Part shown: one piece after another, positions 22,162-33,200 of the stretch
Layout of the letters: every line of letters starts with the position of its first letter
Position numbering within the stretch: the stretch's first letter is position 1
Origin: a virus
Direction: 5' to 3' (one strand)
IMG/VR virus record: IMGVR_UViG_3300031857_000243
Coordinates: 1-54,200 of that record
Length of the DNA stretch: 54,200 nt
Notes under the pieces: model-generated
Seen by the model: the letters and a program-made list of their open reading frames with translations, nothing else
Database searches by the model: none
Told to the model about the DNA's origin: nothing
Program-made: the position numbers and the translations under genes

Positions 22162-23964
22162 ATGGCAAAAAAACAAAAAGACATTAAAAAATATTTATCT
22201 AGTATAGGAAAAACAGAAAATCTTCATTTTCTTATAGGAAAAACTGACAACTATATTGAAACTGGTAGCAATGAGGCTGGTATAGATTTATGGAATAATT
22301 CAATTTTTTCAAAGAGAGTCACTAGAAATGATGCTGTTGGAGTCATACCAAATATAACATGGAAAAGTGGCGGTGTTTATTATCCATGGAAAGCATTTTC
22401 TACATCAAATTCTGATTTCTATGTTTGGAATAAAGAAAATGGAAATGTTTATATTTGTTTATCAAATAATGAATTCAATAGAAAAGATCTATCTGGAACA
22501 ATTGCCTCAACATATATTCCAAATCATGCCTATGGAATAAAAAAATATCCAGATGGGTATACCTGGTTGCCAGTTTATAGAATAACTGGAGACTATTTAA
22601 GATTTGTTAAAACTAATTGGATTCCAATTATTTCATTTGAAGATTTTAAACTTTCCTCATTCAGTACAGAGCAGCAAAATATTGAAAGTTTCTGCGACGA
22701 CTCAATTGATACTAGTGGTTATTGTTCTCTGTATTTCAAAGATAACAAAAAAATAGCAATTACTGGTGGAACATTTGAGGATTATATCAAGGGTGAAAGA
22801 TATAAAACTGTAGAATCTTCTTGTGGTGAGTGTTATTATCTTTTTGATGAAAATAACACACTACAGCCAGTTTTTTATGGAAGCACTGGAGATATAGTAG
22901 AAAATATATCAATTTTAGATAAATTTGATGAGATAGGGCAATTAATAGCTGACAATAGAATTCCATCATCCTCTGCATTCTATGCATTATATGAGATAGC
23001 AAATAATGGTCCAGACGATGGTGCTATAATATCTGCATCGCTTAATTTAAGCGATATACCATTAAGTCAACTTGTTGTAAATCAAGAAAATCCAGAATTT
23101 ACAGTTATTTCCTTAACTGGATCTGGGGCAAGAATAAGATTAAAAACTTATAGAAATATAAATGGAAAATTTATAATTAATGGAATTGAAGTTATTGAGA
23201 ACGGTAAAGATTATAAAGATATAATTTTAGATATTTCATCTAATATTTTTGCATCAAATATAAAATCACAAATTTTATCAAGTATAGAACTAAATCTTGA
23301 TATTATTGATGGTTTAAATGTTGACCCATACGATGTATTGGAATGTAAAAATGTTTTAATCGATTCTAGAATAGAAATTCAGGAACTAGATCTGGCTGGA
23401 GTCCCATATCCAACAGAATTCAATTTATATGGATTGGTGTCCAATCCACTACAAAAACTTCCATCTGGCGATTATATCGTATCTGGATCTGAGTTGCCCC
23501 CAAATGTTACAAAAATTGCATCTAATTCTATAGAAGCAGCAGTTATTTATGAGGATGATATAGGAACTGGTACTATTACTAAAGCACCAGTAACTGGAAA
23601 AGTTTATGTTCCAACGATTGCAGATCAAACAGATCTAACCCAATTAGCAGCCTTAGTTCCAACTATACCACCATCACCAACCACCATTGTTTCCGCAAAT
23701 ATAACAACAGATGCAACACCAACATCTGAAGAATCATTTGTTACATTGATTGGAAGTAATCATGAAAATGTTTTGAATTCCCAATATGTAATTGATACTG
23801 ATAATGAGAAGTTTTTCATCAATAGAATAATTAAAGAACCAGATCTAAAACAATATAGCGGAAAAGTTCTACAAGTTGTAAAAACTCCAGCAAATATAAA
23901 AATTGCAGATACTAATGGAAATTTATCTAGAATAATTAGAATAAATATAATAAGAGAAATTTAA
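22162..23964 (+). CDS. gp8: Baseplate wedge protein gp8-like
   Basis: The start is ATG 22162 (MAKKQKDIKKYL); a longer frame from 22132 would overlap the upstream gene and is rejected. The 600-residue protein has the gp8 core in its first 160 residues: HFLIGKTDNY, NDAVGVIPNITW, FYVWNKENGNVYICLSNN near 85-103, and YPDGYTWLPVYRI near 129 followed by LRFVKTNWIPI. T4 gp8 has 334 residues, so the C-terminal 270 residues are extra and include beta domains and a Pro/Thr-rich linker (about 490-525). gp8 is a wedge component contacting gp7 and gp10. It follows the gp7-like gene as in T4. Confidence 0.8.
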   Translation: MAKKQKDIKKYLSSIGKTENLHFLIGKTDNYIETGSNEAGIDLWNNSIFSKRVTRNDAVGVIPNITWKSGGVYYPWKAFSTSNSDFYVWNKENGNVYICLSNNEFNRKDLSGTIASTYIPNHAYGIKKYPDGYTWLPVYRITGDYLRFVKTNWIPIISFEDFKLSSFSTEQQNIESFCDDSIDTSGYCSLYFKDNKKIAITGGTFEDYIKGERYKTVESSCGECYYLFDENNTLQPVFYGSTGDIVENISILDKFDEIGQLIADNRIPSSSAFYALYEIANNGPDDGAIISASLNLSDIPLSQLVVNQENPEFTVISLTGSGARIRLKTYRNINGKFIINGIEVIENGKDYKDIILDISSNIFASNIKSQILSSIELNLDIIDGLNVDPYDVLECKNVLIDSRIEIQELDLAGVPYPTEFNLYGLVSNPLQKLPSGDYIVSGSELPPNVTKIASNSIEAAVIYEDDIGTGTITKAPVTGKVYVPTIADQTDLTQLAALVPTIPPSPTTIVSANITTDATPTSEESFVTLIGSNHENVLNSQYVIDTDNEKFFINRIIKEPDLKQYSGKVLQVVKTPANIKIADTNGNLSRIIRINIIREI

Positions 23965-24641
23965 TGGCTACTACTTATTTCGGACAAGTAACAGGAACAC
24001 AAAAAACATCTTTAGGAAGAGAACCATATTATTCTAGATTCACTGAATTTGAAAAACTAGATAAAAATTATATTTTAATTGGTTTTACACCTGGAATGGC
24101 TGTTCAAGCAGCTGAATTGAATGAAATTCAAGATAATTTTCAGAAAAATTTAACATTATCAAATTATATGTTTTCTTTCTGGACTCCAGTACTAGCTTCA
24201 TATTTACAGGCCAATCCAGATGAAACTGTAGAATCCATACTATGGAACGGTGCTGTACCTTTGAATCCAGCACAAGTTCAAGTTATATCTGGCGGTATTA
24301 GATTTTTAGTTGGATGGTATTATTATACCCACCCAAGTGGTTTATGTTACTGGGTACATAATAATACACAGTTTGACTTATCCATTCAAATAAATTCATC
24401 AACAATTGGAACTTTTATAGGTTTAACAATTGATTCGTCGGACATCTCTGCCTTTGAGGATCAATTATTATTTGATAATTCTGGTGGATTTGTAAATACA
24501 AGTTCTCCAGGTGCTTATAGAATTAAAAATTCAATTATTGAATTTACAAATACTGGAAATCTAACAGCAATCAAACCAATATTGACAGTAACTAGCAATG
24601 GATATGAATGGATGAACGGGATTCCACTTTCAGGAGCATAA
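23964..24641 (+). CDS. Baseplate/fibre adaptor-type protein, 225 aa
   Basis: The protein starts MATTYFGQVTGTQKTSLGRE and has, at about 35-60, LIGFTPGMAVQAAELNEIQD. The F-x-PG-x-A-x-QAAELNEIQ motif is the attachment module found at the N-terminus of many phage baseplate or fibre proteins (compare 'F.PG.ALQARELN..Q'). The rest is beta-rich (residues 90-225) without known motifs. It overlaps the gp8 stop by TAATG and precedes the tail fibre gene by three bases. It probably links the fibre cassette to the baseplate. Confidence 0.55.
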   Translation: MATTYFGQVTGTQKTSLGREPYYSRFTEFEKLDKNYILIGFTPGMAVQAAELNEIQDNFQKNLTLSNYMFSFWTPVLASYLQANPDETVESILWNGAVPLNPAQVQVISGGIRFLVGWYYYTHPSGLCYWVHNNTQFDLSIQINSSTIGTFIGLTIDSSDISAFEDQLLFDNSGGFVNTSSPGAYRIKNSIIEFTNTGNLTAIKPILTVTSNGYEWMNGIPLSGA

Positions 24642-24644
24642 TAA

Positions 24645-26954
24645 ATGGGTGTTGAATTAAACACATATAGCATAACAACATTAAATTCTACGAATTCTTT
24701 TTATGATTGGTTTTTAAAAGAAAATACCGATATCATCGGTAAATTAAATCTTTTAAAGGTTTATGGTGCTACAAGTGGTGATGGGATTCTAGCCACCACT
24801 GATACAAGTGGTTTGCTTACTCTTTCAATTGGTGGAACTTCTGGAATTATAAAATCTCCATTAATATTCAACAATACTGTAACATTCAATGGACAAGTAA
24901 ATGTTGGCTCTGTAAATGTTCAAATTTATGGAATGACTGCTGGTGCTGGATATACTTTTGGTATGCCAGTAAGAGTATACCAAAGTGGATCAGTAATAGG
25001 ATATACAGCAGCAAGAGCAAACAATCCAGAGAATGCAGAGGTTATGGGTATAGTAACTTCTGTTGGAAATACTTATTCCTTTGTAACTGTTGCTGGAAAA
25101 ATCGAGGGCGATTTTACAACCAGTTATGGTAAAGGATTAAGTGCTGGTTGTGTCTATTTCTTAGATCCAACCAATCAAGGAAAAATTACCGATGAGGAGC
25201 CAGCAGTAACTGGTTATGTGTCAAAGCCACTTCTTCTTGGTCTTTCTGGAAATGCGGCAATAATTCTACCATATAGAGGAAACTATTTAAATTCAGATTT
25301 AACAAGTTATGGATCTAGTGGCTCAAACCAAATAGTAATAATCATTGACTCTGCTTACAATGCATCATCAGAATTTAATTATATCGAAGTTGGTGATATT
25401 TTCTCCTATAGTCCATCTTATGCTGCTTCTGGGGCATTAGAAACTGGAAATAGGGTAAACTATGGTGGATGGTTCCATAGTATGAACTTGACCAATGAAT
25501 TAAATTATATTGTTGGTGTTATAATTAATAAAACTATAGACGGCAGTGGTGATGCCATATTAACAATTCAATTGTCTGGATATACAAATGTGTATGACAT
25601 TGAAACAAATGGTGGAATATATCTTACAGATAGTTTAGATTTAACCAGTAAAGCTGCAAATCCACAATGGATAAACACTGGTGGAGATCCTGGAACATAT
25701 CTCCCAATCGCAACAATATATGATGATTCTTCAGATTCTGCTGTTATTAATATTCGTTCAGTTGGTGGTCAGAGTAATGTATCACTAAGATCCACTAGTG
25801 GTGAAGCAACATATGTCGATAATACTGTCGATAATATGCTTGTCAATGGTAATTTTGAAGTATGGCAAAGATCTGAAATTGGAAGAGAAAATCAATATAC
25901 AACTACTGGAAATGTTGTTTTTGCCGACTTGTGGAGAAGACACGATGGACTAAGTGGAGATTCATCTACAAAAAATTATTATATAATTAGACAATCATTT
26001 GCCGATTATCAAAATGAAATTGAAGGTAATCCAAATTACTACATTGATGTAAAAGCACTTGGTGCAACTGGAATAACATATCCAGGTTTGATAAACGACG
26101 AATATCCATCATATGGAAGCTATAATCATGTTATGGTTGGGCATGTTGTTCCAGGTTGTAAAGTCTTTGATGGTAAAAAATTAGCAGTATCATTTTATGG
26201 TAAGACTTCACACTCTTCATATAATGATGTCAATGTTTATCTTGCAAGATATGCTGGAACTACACTATTGGATTATAAAGTGTTGGGAACTGCAAGTCTC
26301 GGAACAAACTGGGATAGATATGATTTTAATGTTGCAATTAGTGGTTTGACATCTTCAGCAACACCAATTGAAAATGATTACTGTGAAATTGGTTTTGATT
26401 TAATACCACTGATAACTCAAGCAAGAGCTGCTTCGGAATCGATAGCAACCAATGTTTTCATCTCTCTTGCTTCTGTAAATGCTGGAGCTGTGGATGGAAA
26501 TATTCAGGCTCATAATTTCAAAACCTATGACGAGCAATTGAGATATTGTAGGCAGTTCTATTATTCAACATATTCTAGATCTGAAAGAGTTGGATCTCCC
26601 ACCATGATTTCAACATTTGATGTTGCGGAGTCAACTCCAATTATGGTTCCAATTCCAAATTATTCGGAGAAGGTGCATGAGCTGAATATTGAGATGCGCA
26701 CAACTCCAAGCGTAACAATTTATTCTCCATATTCGGGATCTTCATCGGAAGCCTATAATAAAACAGCAAATAGAGAATTGATATTATGTAATGGAACATA
26801 TGGATATGGCGGTGCTGAGAGAACTTACACATCTGGAGATAGAATAACTGCAACTGCAAGAATAAATAGTGTTAGAATTAGTGCTGTTGCTGGAAATGTA
26901 CCATATGATAAAATCTATTATCACTTTGTAGCCGACGCAGATTATCCAATATAA
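24645..26954 (+). CDS. Tail fibre protein with repeated surface domains
   Basis: The 769-residue protein begins with an attachment segment (SITTLNSTNSFYDWFLKENTD). Residues about 85-205 form a beta domain (VMGIVTSVGNTYSFVTVAGKI, GLSAGCVYFLDPTNQG) that resembles the whole of the next gene product; a diverged copy follows at about 225-375. Near 398-410 it has MLVNGNFEVWQRS, the start of a carbohydrate-binding-like module widespread in phage tail fibres. The C-terminal part (about 620-769) has AHNFKTYDEQLRYCRQFYY and ends in beta strands, as in those fibres. It is likely a trimeric receptor-binding or side fibre. Confidence 0.8.
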   Translation: MGVELNTYSITTLNSTNSFYDWFLKENTDIIGKLNLLKVYGATSGDGILATTDTSGLLTLSIGGTSGIIKSPLIFNNTVTFNGQVNVGSVNVQIYGMTAGAGYTFGMPVRVYQSGSVIGYTAARANNPENAEVMGIVTSVGNTYSFVTVAGKIEGDFTTSYGKGLSAGCVYFLDPTNQGKITDEEPAVTGYVSKPLLLGLSGNAAIILPYRGNYLNSDLTSYGSSGSNQIVIIIDSAYNASSEFNYIEVGDIFSYSPSYAASGALETGNRVNYGGWFHSMNLTNELNYIVGVIINKTIDGSGDAILTIQLSGYTNVYDIETNGGIYLTDSLDLTSKAANPQWINTGGDPGTYLPIATIYDDSSDSAVINIRSVGGQSNVSLRSTSGEATYVDNTVDNMLVNGNFEVWQRSEIGRENQYTTTGNVVFADLWRRHDGLSGDSSTKNYYIIRQSFADYQNEIEGNPNYYIDVKALGATGITYPGLINDEYPSYGSYNHVMVGHVVPGCKVFDGKKLAVSFYGKTSHSSYNDVNVYLARYAGTTLLDYKVLGTASLGTNWDRYDFNVAISGLTSSATPIENDYCEIGFDLIPLITQARAASESIATNVFISLASVNAGAVDGNIQAHNFKTYDEQLRYCRQFYYSTYSRSERVGSPTMISTFDVAESTPIMVPIPNYSEKVHELNIEMRTTPSVTIYSPYSGSSSEAYNKTANRELILCNGTYGYGGAERTYTSGDRITATARINSVRISAVAGNVPYDKIYYHFVADADYPI

Positions 26955-26966
26955 TAGGAAAAAAAT

Positions 26967-27437
26967 ATGCCATCCTGTAGTACCAGTTCAAATATTAAAT
27001 CATCAAACACAGTCGTTAGTTCATCAGATGGTGGAAGTAGACTTTCCTTTTTACTACAATCTTCAGCCATTGTAGCAACTGGACTCTCTTTGGGTGATGC
27101 TATTTATTACGATGTTGCCAGTGGCAAATATACAAAATCAAAAGCAGATAATGCCGTTACCGCTGAAGTTTTTGGTGTGGTTGAATCGATAGATGGAAGT
27201 GGTAATGCAAATGTAGTCATGTATGGTTCTATTGGTTTAACTGGAAACATTAACTTGAGCACAGGCGGTGCTGGTGGACATGATATTTACTTTTTAAGTG
27301 GATTAACTGCTGGTAAATTGCAGTCATTGGCTCCTACAGATTCGAACCATATAGTGAAAGCTGTTTATCAGGTAGCACCACATGGTGCTTATACTGGTGT
27401 CGTTGTAAATTACATAGGATATAAAGTTCAAGCATAA
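26967..27437 (+). CDS. Small surface-domain protein paralogous to fibre domain
   Basis: The 156-residue protein has a Ser-rich N-terminus with two Cys, then a single beta domain: GDAIYYDVASGKYTKSKADN, AEVFGVVESIDGSGNANVVM, and GGAGGHDIYFLSGLTAGKLQ. This order (G-x-A/P-(V/I)-YY..., A-E-V-(F/M)-G-(I/V)-V-x-S-(V/I), YFL) is shared with residues 85-205 of the preceding fibre. It may be a head or tail decoration or a fibre tip subunit. SD-like AGGAAAA precedes the start. The stop overlaps the next gene by TAATG. Confidence 0.6.
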   Translation: MPSCSTSSNIKSSNTVVSSSDGGSRLSFLLQSSAIVATGLSLGDAIYYDVASGKYTKSKADNAVTAEVFGVVESIDGSGNANVVMYGSIGLTGNINLSTGGAGGHDIYFLSGLTAGKLQSLAPTDSNHIVKAVYQVAPHGAYTGVVVNYIGYKVQA

Positions 27438-30277
27438 TGGCAGATGAACCATTCATACCAGATTCAAGTAATATCCCATATAGGGGTTTGACTTTTTTTC
27501 GTAATTTTATTGGTATAACTGGACCAACTGGAAATCAAGGACCACAGGGTCCAGCTGGTGCTTGTGGTCCAAGTATTGTTGGCCCAACTGGACCAACTGG
27601 TGCTACACTAGTCAATATAATAAAACTTAGTGATAATTATTTTGAATTTTTCTATAGCGATAACACATCAAAACTAAGCCAATCTGAAATAGTTGGAATA
27701 TCTGGGTATTCTAAAATATCTCTGGAAGGAATAAGTCTAGCCTCCTTTAGCGTTTTATCAAATTCTTTAATTGATCAAACTTATGACGGCGATTTTCCAG
27801 TTGATATACTGACATTTAAAGGTATATCGTCAAACTATGAAAATATTTTAAGAATATATTACGACAACACTTCAAATCCACCAGAAACAGTTGTTGTGGA
27901 TTATAGTGCAGTAAATCTTGGCTTTATAGGAATTTCTGGTGGAACTCTTGGAAATTTACTTTACAATAGAACTGGGCAGAAACAATATGGAATTACAGCA
28001 TCATTTTATGATGATTATGAAAAAGCTGTATTAGTACAAAATAAAAATATTCAAGAAGGCTTGGTAATTGCGAATCCAACTATATTCAGCAATTCATTGG
28101 CATGTTATAAAATAAATCCAGATGATGGTAGTGTCTTTTACATAAGTCCATACACTCAAAATTTGTCTACAAATAATGGAATAAATGGTTTTGCTTTCCT
28201 GATAAAGAAACCAGAACTAACCACACACTCTAGTGGATTGTCTCTACACATTCCAAATGGTTTTACTTATGGTGGAAACATTTACTACGCTACTTATGAA
28301 GATGAATCAGATATATCAAATGGAATAACATTTGCATCTAATTTTTTTGAAAGATTTGATTTATCTGGAATTGTTTGGCAAAATGATTCATATTTTTGTC
28401 CAGCAAAACAAAAATTTAATGTTATTAACATGATATCTTTAGGTGGAAGATATCTTGCAATCCCCGCTCAATATGATTCGGCACAAGCAGATATAACATC
28501 AACTCACGATACAATACCAACAACATGTTATCCTTTTGAAGATGAGATTGATGTTAATGCATCTGTAAACTTTGCAGAAGGATTATGTTGTCCAGTTAGC
28601 TGTTTTGGATCTGTGTCTGAATCATTTAAATCAAATTGTCCTGGATATTTTTATTATGGAAAAACTTTAGGCGATTCATCTCTATGCTCTTCACAAGGAT
28701 TCTGCTGTTTTTACAATGGTAATGCAAGTGCAGATCTAACATTTTGTCAATGCAAGGCAATTGATCCAAATGCAATTTGGCATCCATATAGAGGAATAGT
28801 TACAAATAGTTCATTCTTTCAATGTTCCCAAACTGTTGTTGAACAGGAACAGGGTGCTTATTGTACTGGAGTAAATCAAACAGGTGGAATAACATCAAAA
28901 TCTAATGCTATATTGAATCAATGGTATTTTCATGGAACATGTACTAAAAATTTTGGAACTGATAATGGGCAACTTGCATATATTTGTCAGGATGGTTATG
29001 GTGCGTGTTGCGATAAAGGAATAACATGTGAAAATAATGTTATTTATAGTGATTGTTTTGCAGATAATAAAAGTTATTCTGGTGCAAATTTAACATGTCA
29101 AGAAATTAATTGTTCACCTGATAACATTCCATGCTTTCAGGGAGTTCCTGGAATAGGGGAATTGAAACAGGGAGATGAATTTGCTGGTGGTGTCGTTGCT
29201 GGCTTTTTTGATTTTTCTAATATAGTTTCTGGACATAAAGTCTTTGATAATTTTAATTATGATGTTAATTTATTTGGAAAGCCACCAGCAGACTTAACAA
29301 ATAGCTATAATAATATTTTTCTAAATGCTAGTGGATTTTATAAGAGAAATTATAGATCTCTTAAAGATTATTCAGGATATGGTGTAAATGCGTATCCTGA
29401 ATCTAATATATGTGGAAATTCTGATACATTTATTATAATTGTTGCAAAAGAAGATATAGAAATAAATGGAAATAAAAATTTTATATGGAGTAAAAATAAT
29501 CTTTCTTGGGGTCCATTATATGATCCAATAACATTAACAAAAGACACAGAAGATATTTTAACTAAAACATATGCAGATGAAGGATATATTTTTGAAAATA
29601 ATTCAACTATATCTGTAGCATCTTATGCTTCTTTATATTCAAATTCTTTCAGAAGTTGTGCTACGGTAAGAACGATAAATGATTATGCCATCTGGATTTA
29701 TAATGCACCCAAGCAATCTATAAATGGTTCATGGACTAGAAATTATGGGTTATATAATACTGGTAGACTATGTGGTGCTAGAATTTCTTCTTTTGATCCA
29801 GCATATGCACCAGATCCAATATATGCTAATAGTACTAGTTTAGCCGATGCTATAACAAAATTTAATATAGATAATCCACCAACATCAGATATAGAATCAA
29901 GTTGGTTTGTTCCTAGTCATGATGAGATGGGATTTTTATTTAATTTAGTTTTAACTGATACTGATTTTAATTTAAATTCATCATTATTATTGAGTGGATT
30001 TGAACCAATTATTGGAAGTTATTGGACATCTACTGGATCATTTGATCTAGCTTTATTAAATGGTTTTGCAACATCAACAACAATAGGAACAAGAGCTTGG
30101 GCATATGATTTATTTACAACTCCTTTTGGATCTTCTACTTATTCTTTCGATGTAGCATATACAAGAACAAGTGAGAGAAAAATAAGACCAATTAAATTAA
30201 TAAGATGTGATGGAAGACATCCACTACCAGGTTCAAATAATTATAAATTCTGGAGATTCCCAATCATAAATATCTAA
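27437..30277 (+). CDS. Collagen-like fibre A with Cys-rich region and lectin-type end
   Basis: The 946-residue protein has a 25-residue lead, a collagen-like Gly-X-Y run at 26-57 (GITGPTGNQGPQGPAG and on), and a beta region (60-380). A Cys-rich region follows at about 383-560 (GLCCPVSCFG, GFCCFYNG, GACCDKGITC...C...C..INC). The C-terminal part from about 580 begins GDEFAGGVVAGFF and has FIIIVAKEDIEINGNKN, SSWFVPSHDEMGFLF near 820, YWTSTG near 861 and KIRPIKLIRC near 914. This is the pattern of DUF1566/C-type-lectin-like domains used for ligand binding. Fibres B and D share this end. A host-recognition fibre is likely. Confidence 0.75.
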   Translation: MADEPFIPDSSNIPYRGLTFFRNFIGITGPTGNQGPQGPAGACGPSIVGPTGPTGATLVNIIKLSDNYFEFFYSDNTSKLSQSEIVGISGYSKISLEGISLASFSVLSNSLIDQTYDGDFPVDILTFKGISSNYENILRIYYDNTSNPPETVVVDYSAVNLGFIGISGGTLGNLLYNRTGQKQYGITASFYDDYEKAVLVQNKNIQEGLVIANPTIFSNSLACYKINPDDGSVFYISPYTQNLSTNNGINGFAFLIKKPELTTHSSGLSLHIPNGFTYGGNIYYATYEDESDISNGITFASNFFERFDLSGIVWQNDSYFCPAKQKFNVINMISLGGRYLAIPAQYDSAQADITSTHDTIPTTCYPFEDEIDVNASVNFAEGLCCPVSCFGSVSESFKSNCPGYFYYGKTLGDSSLCSSQGFCCFYNGNASADLTFCQCKAIDPNAIWHPYRGIVTNSSFFQCSQTVVEQEQGAYCTGVNQTGGITSKSNAILNQWYFHGTCTKNFGTDNGQLAYICQDGYGACCDKGITCENNVIYSDCFADNKSYSGANLTCQEINCSPDNIPCFQGVPGIGELKQGDEFAGGVVAGFFDFSNIVSGHKVFDNFNYDVNLFGKPPADLTNSYNNIFLNASGFYKRNYRSLKDYSGYGVNAYPESNICGNSDTFIIIVAKEDIEINGNKNFIWSKNNLSWGPLYDPITLTKDTEDILTKTYADEGYIFENNSTISVASYASLYSNSFRSCATVRTINDYAIWIYNAPKQSINGSWTRNYGLYNTGRLCGARISSFDPAYAPDPIYANSTSLADAITKFNIDNPPTSDIESSWFVPSHDEMGFLFNLVLTDTDFNLNSSLLLSGFEPIIGSYWTSTGSFDLALLNGFATSTTIGTRAWAYDLFTTPFGSSTYSFDVAYTRTSERKIRPIKLIRCDGRHPLPGSNNYKFWRFPIINI
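27512..27607 (+). repeat. Collagen-like Gly-X-Y repeat of fibre A
   Basis: The segment encodes residues 26-57 with mostly GPT, GPQ, GPA and GAT triplets, interrupted once around ACGPSIV. At DNA level GGACCAACTGG recurs. Such repeats form trimeric collagen-like helices in phage fibres. Confidence 0.85.
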
Positions 30278-30278
30278 T

Positions 30279-33200
30279 ATGTCGATTTTAGGAAGCTCAA
30301 ATTTTGTCTTTTCAACGATCAGTACAAGAGTTTTTGGTGTTACTGGTCCAACTGGCCCTGTTGGTATAACTGGTGCTACTGGAATCACTGGACCTTTGGT
30401 TCGTGGAGCCACTGGAAATACTGGTTATGGTATAACTGGATTTACTTCGACATCTTCAAATATTTTAACTATATTTTTAGGTGATACTGGAACGATTCAA
30501 ATTAATATTCAGGGTGCAACCTCAGAGTATGAAAATCAGTATGCTGTTGTTAAGGGTGTAACTACTAATGGAATATCCGTATTATATCATTACAACGAAG
30601 TTCAAAAATCTCAAAATTTATTAGAATTGGGAAAAACTGATTATCTGAAAATTAAAGGTATAACTTTTAGAAGTTCCACAGGATCTATAGAATCAGTTTC
30701 AGTAACATCTAATCAAATTATAGTTCAGGGTAAAACCTATAATTTTTTCCCAGTTGGTGAAACTGGAAATATTGCTTATATCTACACACCAACAAAGGCA
30801 AAGGGAGTTCCGAATAGTTATTGGGATGCTACAACGCAGACCTTAAGAATTCCATTAGCTGGTGAAAGAATAACATTATACAACACTAAAAATTTTAATG
30901 AAACACTAGCAAATTTAACCCAGGATATAGTGGGTTATACTGGTGCAACTGGAATAGCAGTTCCAGTTTATTCATATTCTCCAGATATTGGCTATAATGT
31001 AAATAAACAAAGATTTGAAGAAAAGATAAACAATACTTTAAATGGATTTACATATACACCGAATCTCTTCATTGGAAGTAGTGGTGGTGTCGATTTAGAT
31101 TATAAGTTTTTACCAGTTACTATTAAGAAAAATTCTATATTTACTCCACAAGTAATAGGTGCAACTGGGAATATAGGTTCATGCTGCTTCTGTGCGTTAA
31201 ATGAGACAGTATCAGATATTAAATGTTTAGATTATGTTACAAAGCAATATTGCTATGATATGGGTGGAAGTTTCAGCACGGTAGAATGCGTTAAAAGATA
31301 TGTTTCAAGTTTAGAAAATGGAAGTGGTGATTGTTTCGCAGAAGGTGCTTGCTGTGTTAACGGGGAATGTATAAGCACCTCACAAGAACTATGTTTGAAA
31401 TATAATGGAATTTTTTACCCAAATGAAGTCTGTCATCCAGTGAGAGGTAGTATTGGTGAGGGATATTTTAATTGCCCAAGTTATTGTCCTCTAGATGATC
31501 AAACTGGAAAATGCTGCGTAAAAGGTAAATGCTACGATGATATAACAAGTTTTGCTTGTGAAAGCATACCAAATAGTTCATTTCATCCAGGAGAAAGCTG
31601 TGATGGTGATTGTGATCCAGATTGCTTAGATACCTTACGGGGTGGATGCTGCAAAGCTGATGGTAGTGAATGTAACGATGGTTATACACCAGTAGAGTGC
31701 AAAGAAAGTGGTGGAATTTTCTTAGGGCCAGGTGAAGTTTGTGGTCTAAATTCCTGCTGCGGAAACAACTTCAGAGGTGAATATTTCAATTCATCTGAAG
31801 CGTGTAAATATTCAGAATTGATCCCATGTTTACCAATAGGGACTTATGTTGGTGGTGGATATCTTGTTGGTATTGTTGGAGCACCATCACCCTGTTCAGT
31901 TTATTCAAATCCATTGGTTGCTGAAGGTCAACCACTTTCTTGTAGATATTTTCCAAGAGGATTTATGCCAACAGATCCAACTTGGAAATATAAAAACTGT
32001 TTTGGTGAATCTGGTGTAACTTTTGGCACTACTTCCCTTCCTCCATCATCACTTAATATCAAGTACTTTACAAGAACCTATCCAGAAGTTTTGACAGAAG
32101 ATAAGCAAAGAATAAATTCTTGCTTGTTAAAAGCTGGTTTACCATTCATAATGCAAACATATGAAGGTGTTGCCAGACAAACTGCAACATTAAATACTCC
32201 AGTTGAGTGGGATGATGGAATCATGTTCAAGGATAACCTAGAATATGATATTAGAAATGGAACTTTCTCATATTCATTAGAACATCTTTCAAATATTTCA
32301 ATGTTTGAACCTTTAGGTTTTGTTGGCTCCTCAACTTATCTTAAGTTGGCAAAACAATTTTACGGTGAAACTCAAATTCATATGCTTTGGGCTATAATCG
32401 TTGCCCCAGAAGATATTGAAATATCTGGTAGTAAGAATTTGTCTTGGGGAATATCTGAATCAAGAGTAAGAGGTAATGGTGAATTTGGATATAATTTGGA
32501 ACCAATTTCAACATGCATGATTGACGGTCTTCTAACCACAAGAATGCATGACGAAACTTCCAAAGAAAATACTTATTTTTGGTTTAGAGATTTAGCTGAA
32601 AACGATTCAAATACTGGGGTAGATGCACTTGCTTTTGATAGATTCGTATTCTATAGCAATGGAGCCTATCCAAATAGTAAGTGGCAAAATAATACAATTG
32701 AAAATACCATTGAAACAAATGAAAATGAATTTAAAAATTCATATGCAATTTTATGGGATAATATGACTGATTCCGACAGCTGTATGAAGCAAATTTCTGT
32801 TTTGAATCAAACTGGATTAAATGGATACAATGATTGGTATGTTCCAAGTATCATTGAATTGAACCATATTTATGGAAATCTAACTGAACTAAATACTGCA
32901 ATAGCATTAAATGGTGATGATGTGTTTGCAGCACAAAAATATTGGAGTTCTTCCAGTATGTGTACTCTACACAAGTGGAATGTAAATAATCATTTGGATA
33001 AGAAATACTATGAAATATTCGAAACTCCAAGTGGAGAATTTAATTCTAAATTTAGATTTACAAAAAATGATTTTAATCTAACAGAAGATAAATTATACGA
33101 TTTAAGTATGAATGCTTGTGCTGGTGAAAAAATGCTAACGCAAAATTTTTCAAATGGATTTGTAGAATCACAAAATAGAGATTCTAAAGTAGCCAGATTG

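Noticed and set aside
29041-29048. TATTTATA (minus-strand late octamer) in fibre A; also at 16489-16496 in the gp27-like gene
   Set aside because: Both are inside long plus-strand genes with no minus-strand gene nearby.
29150-30277. Diversity-generating retroelement targeting the lectin-like fibre ends
   Set aside because: The DUF1566/lectin-like fold is a common target, but no reverse transcriptase or template repeat is visible in the window.
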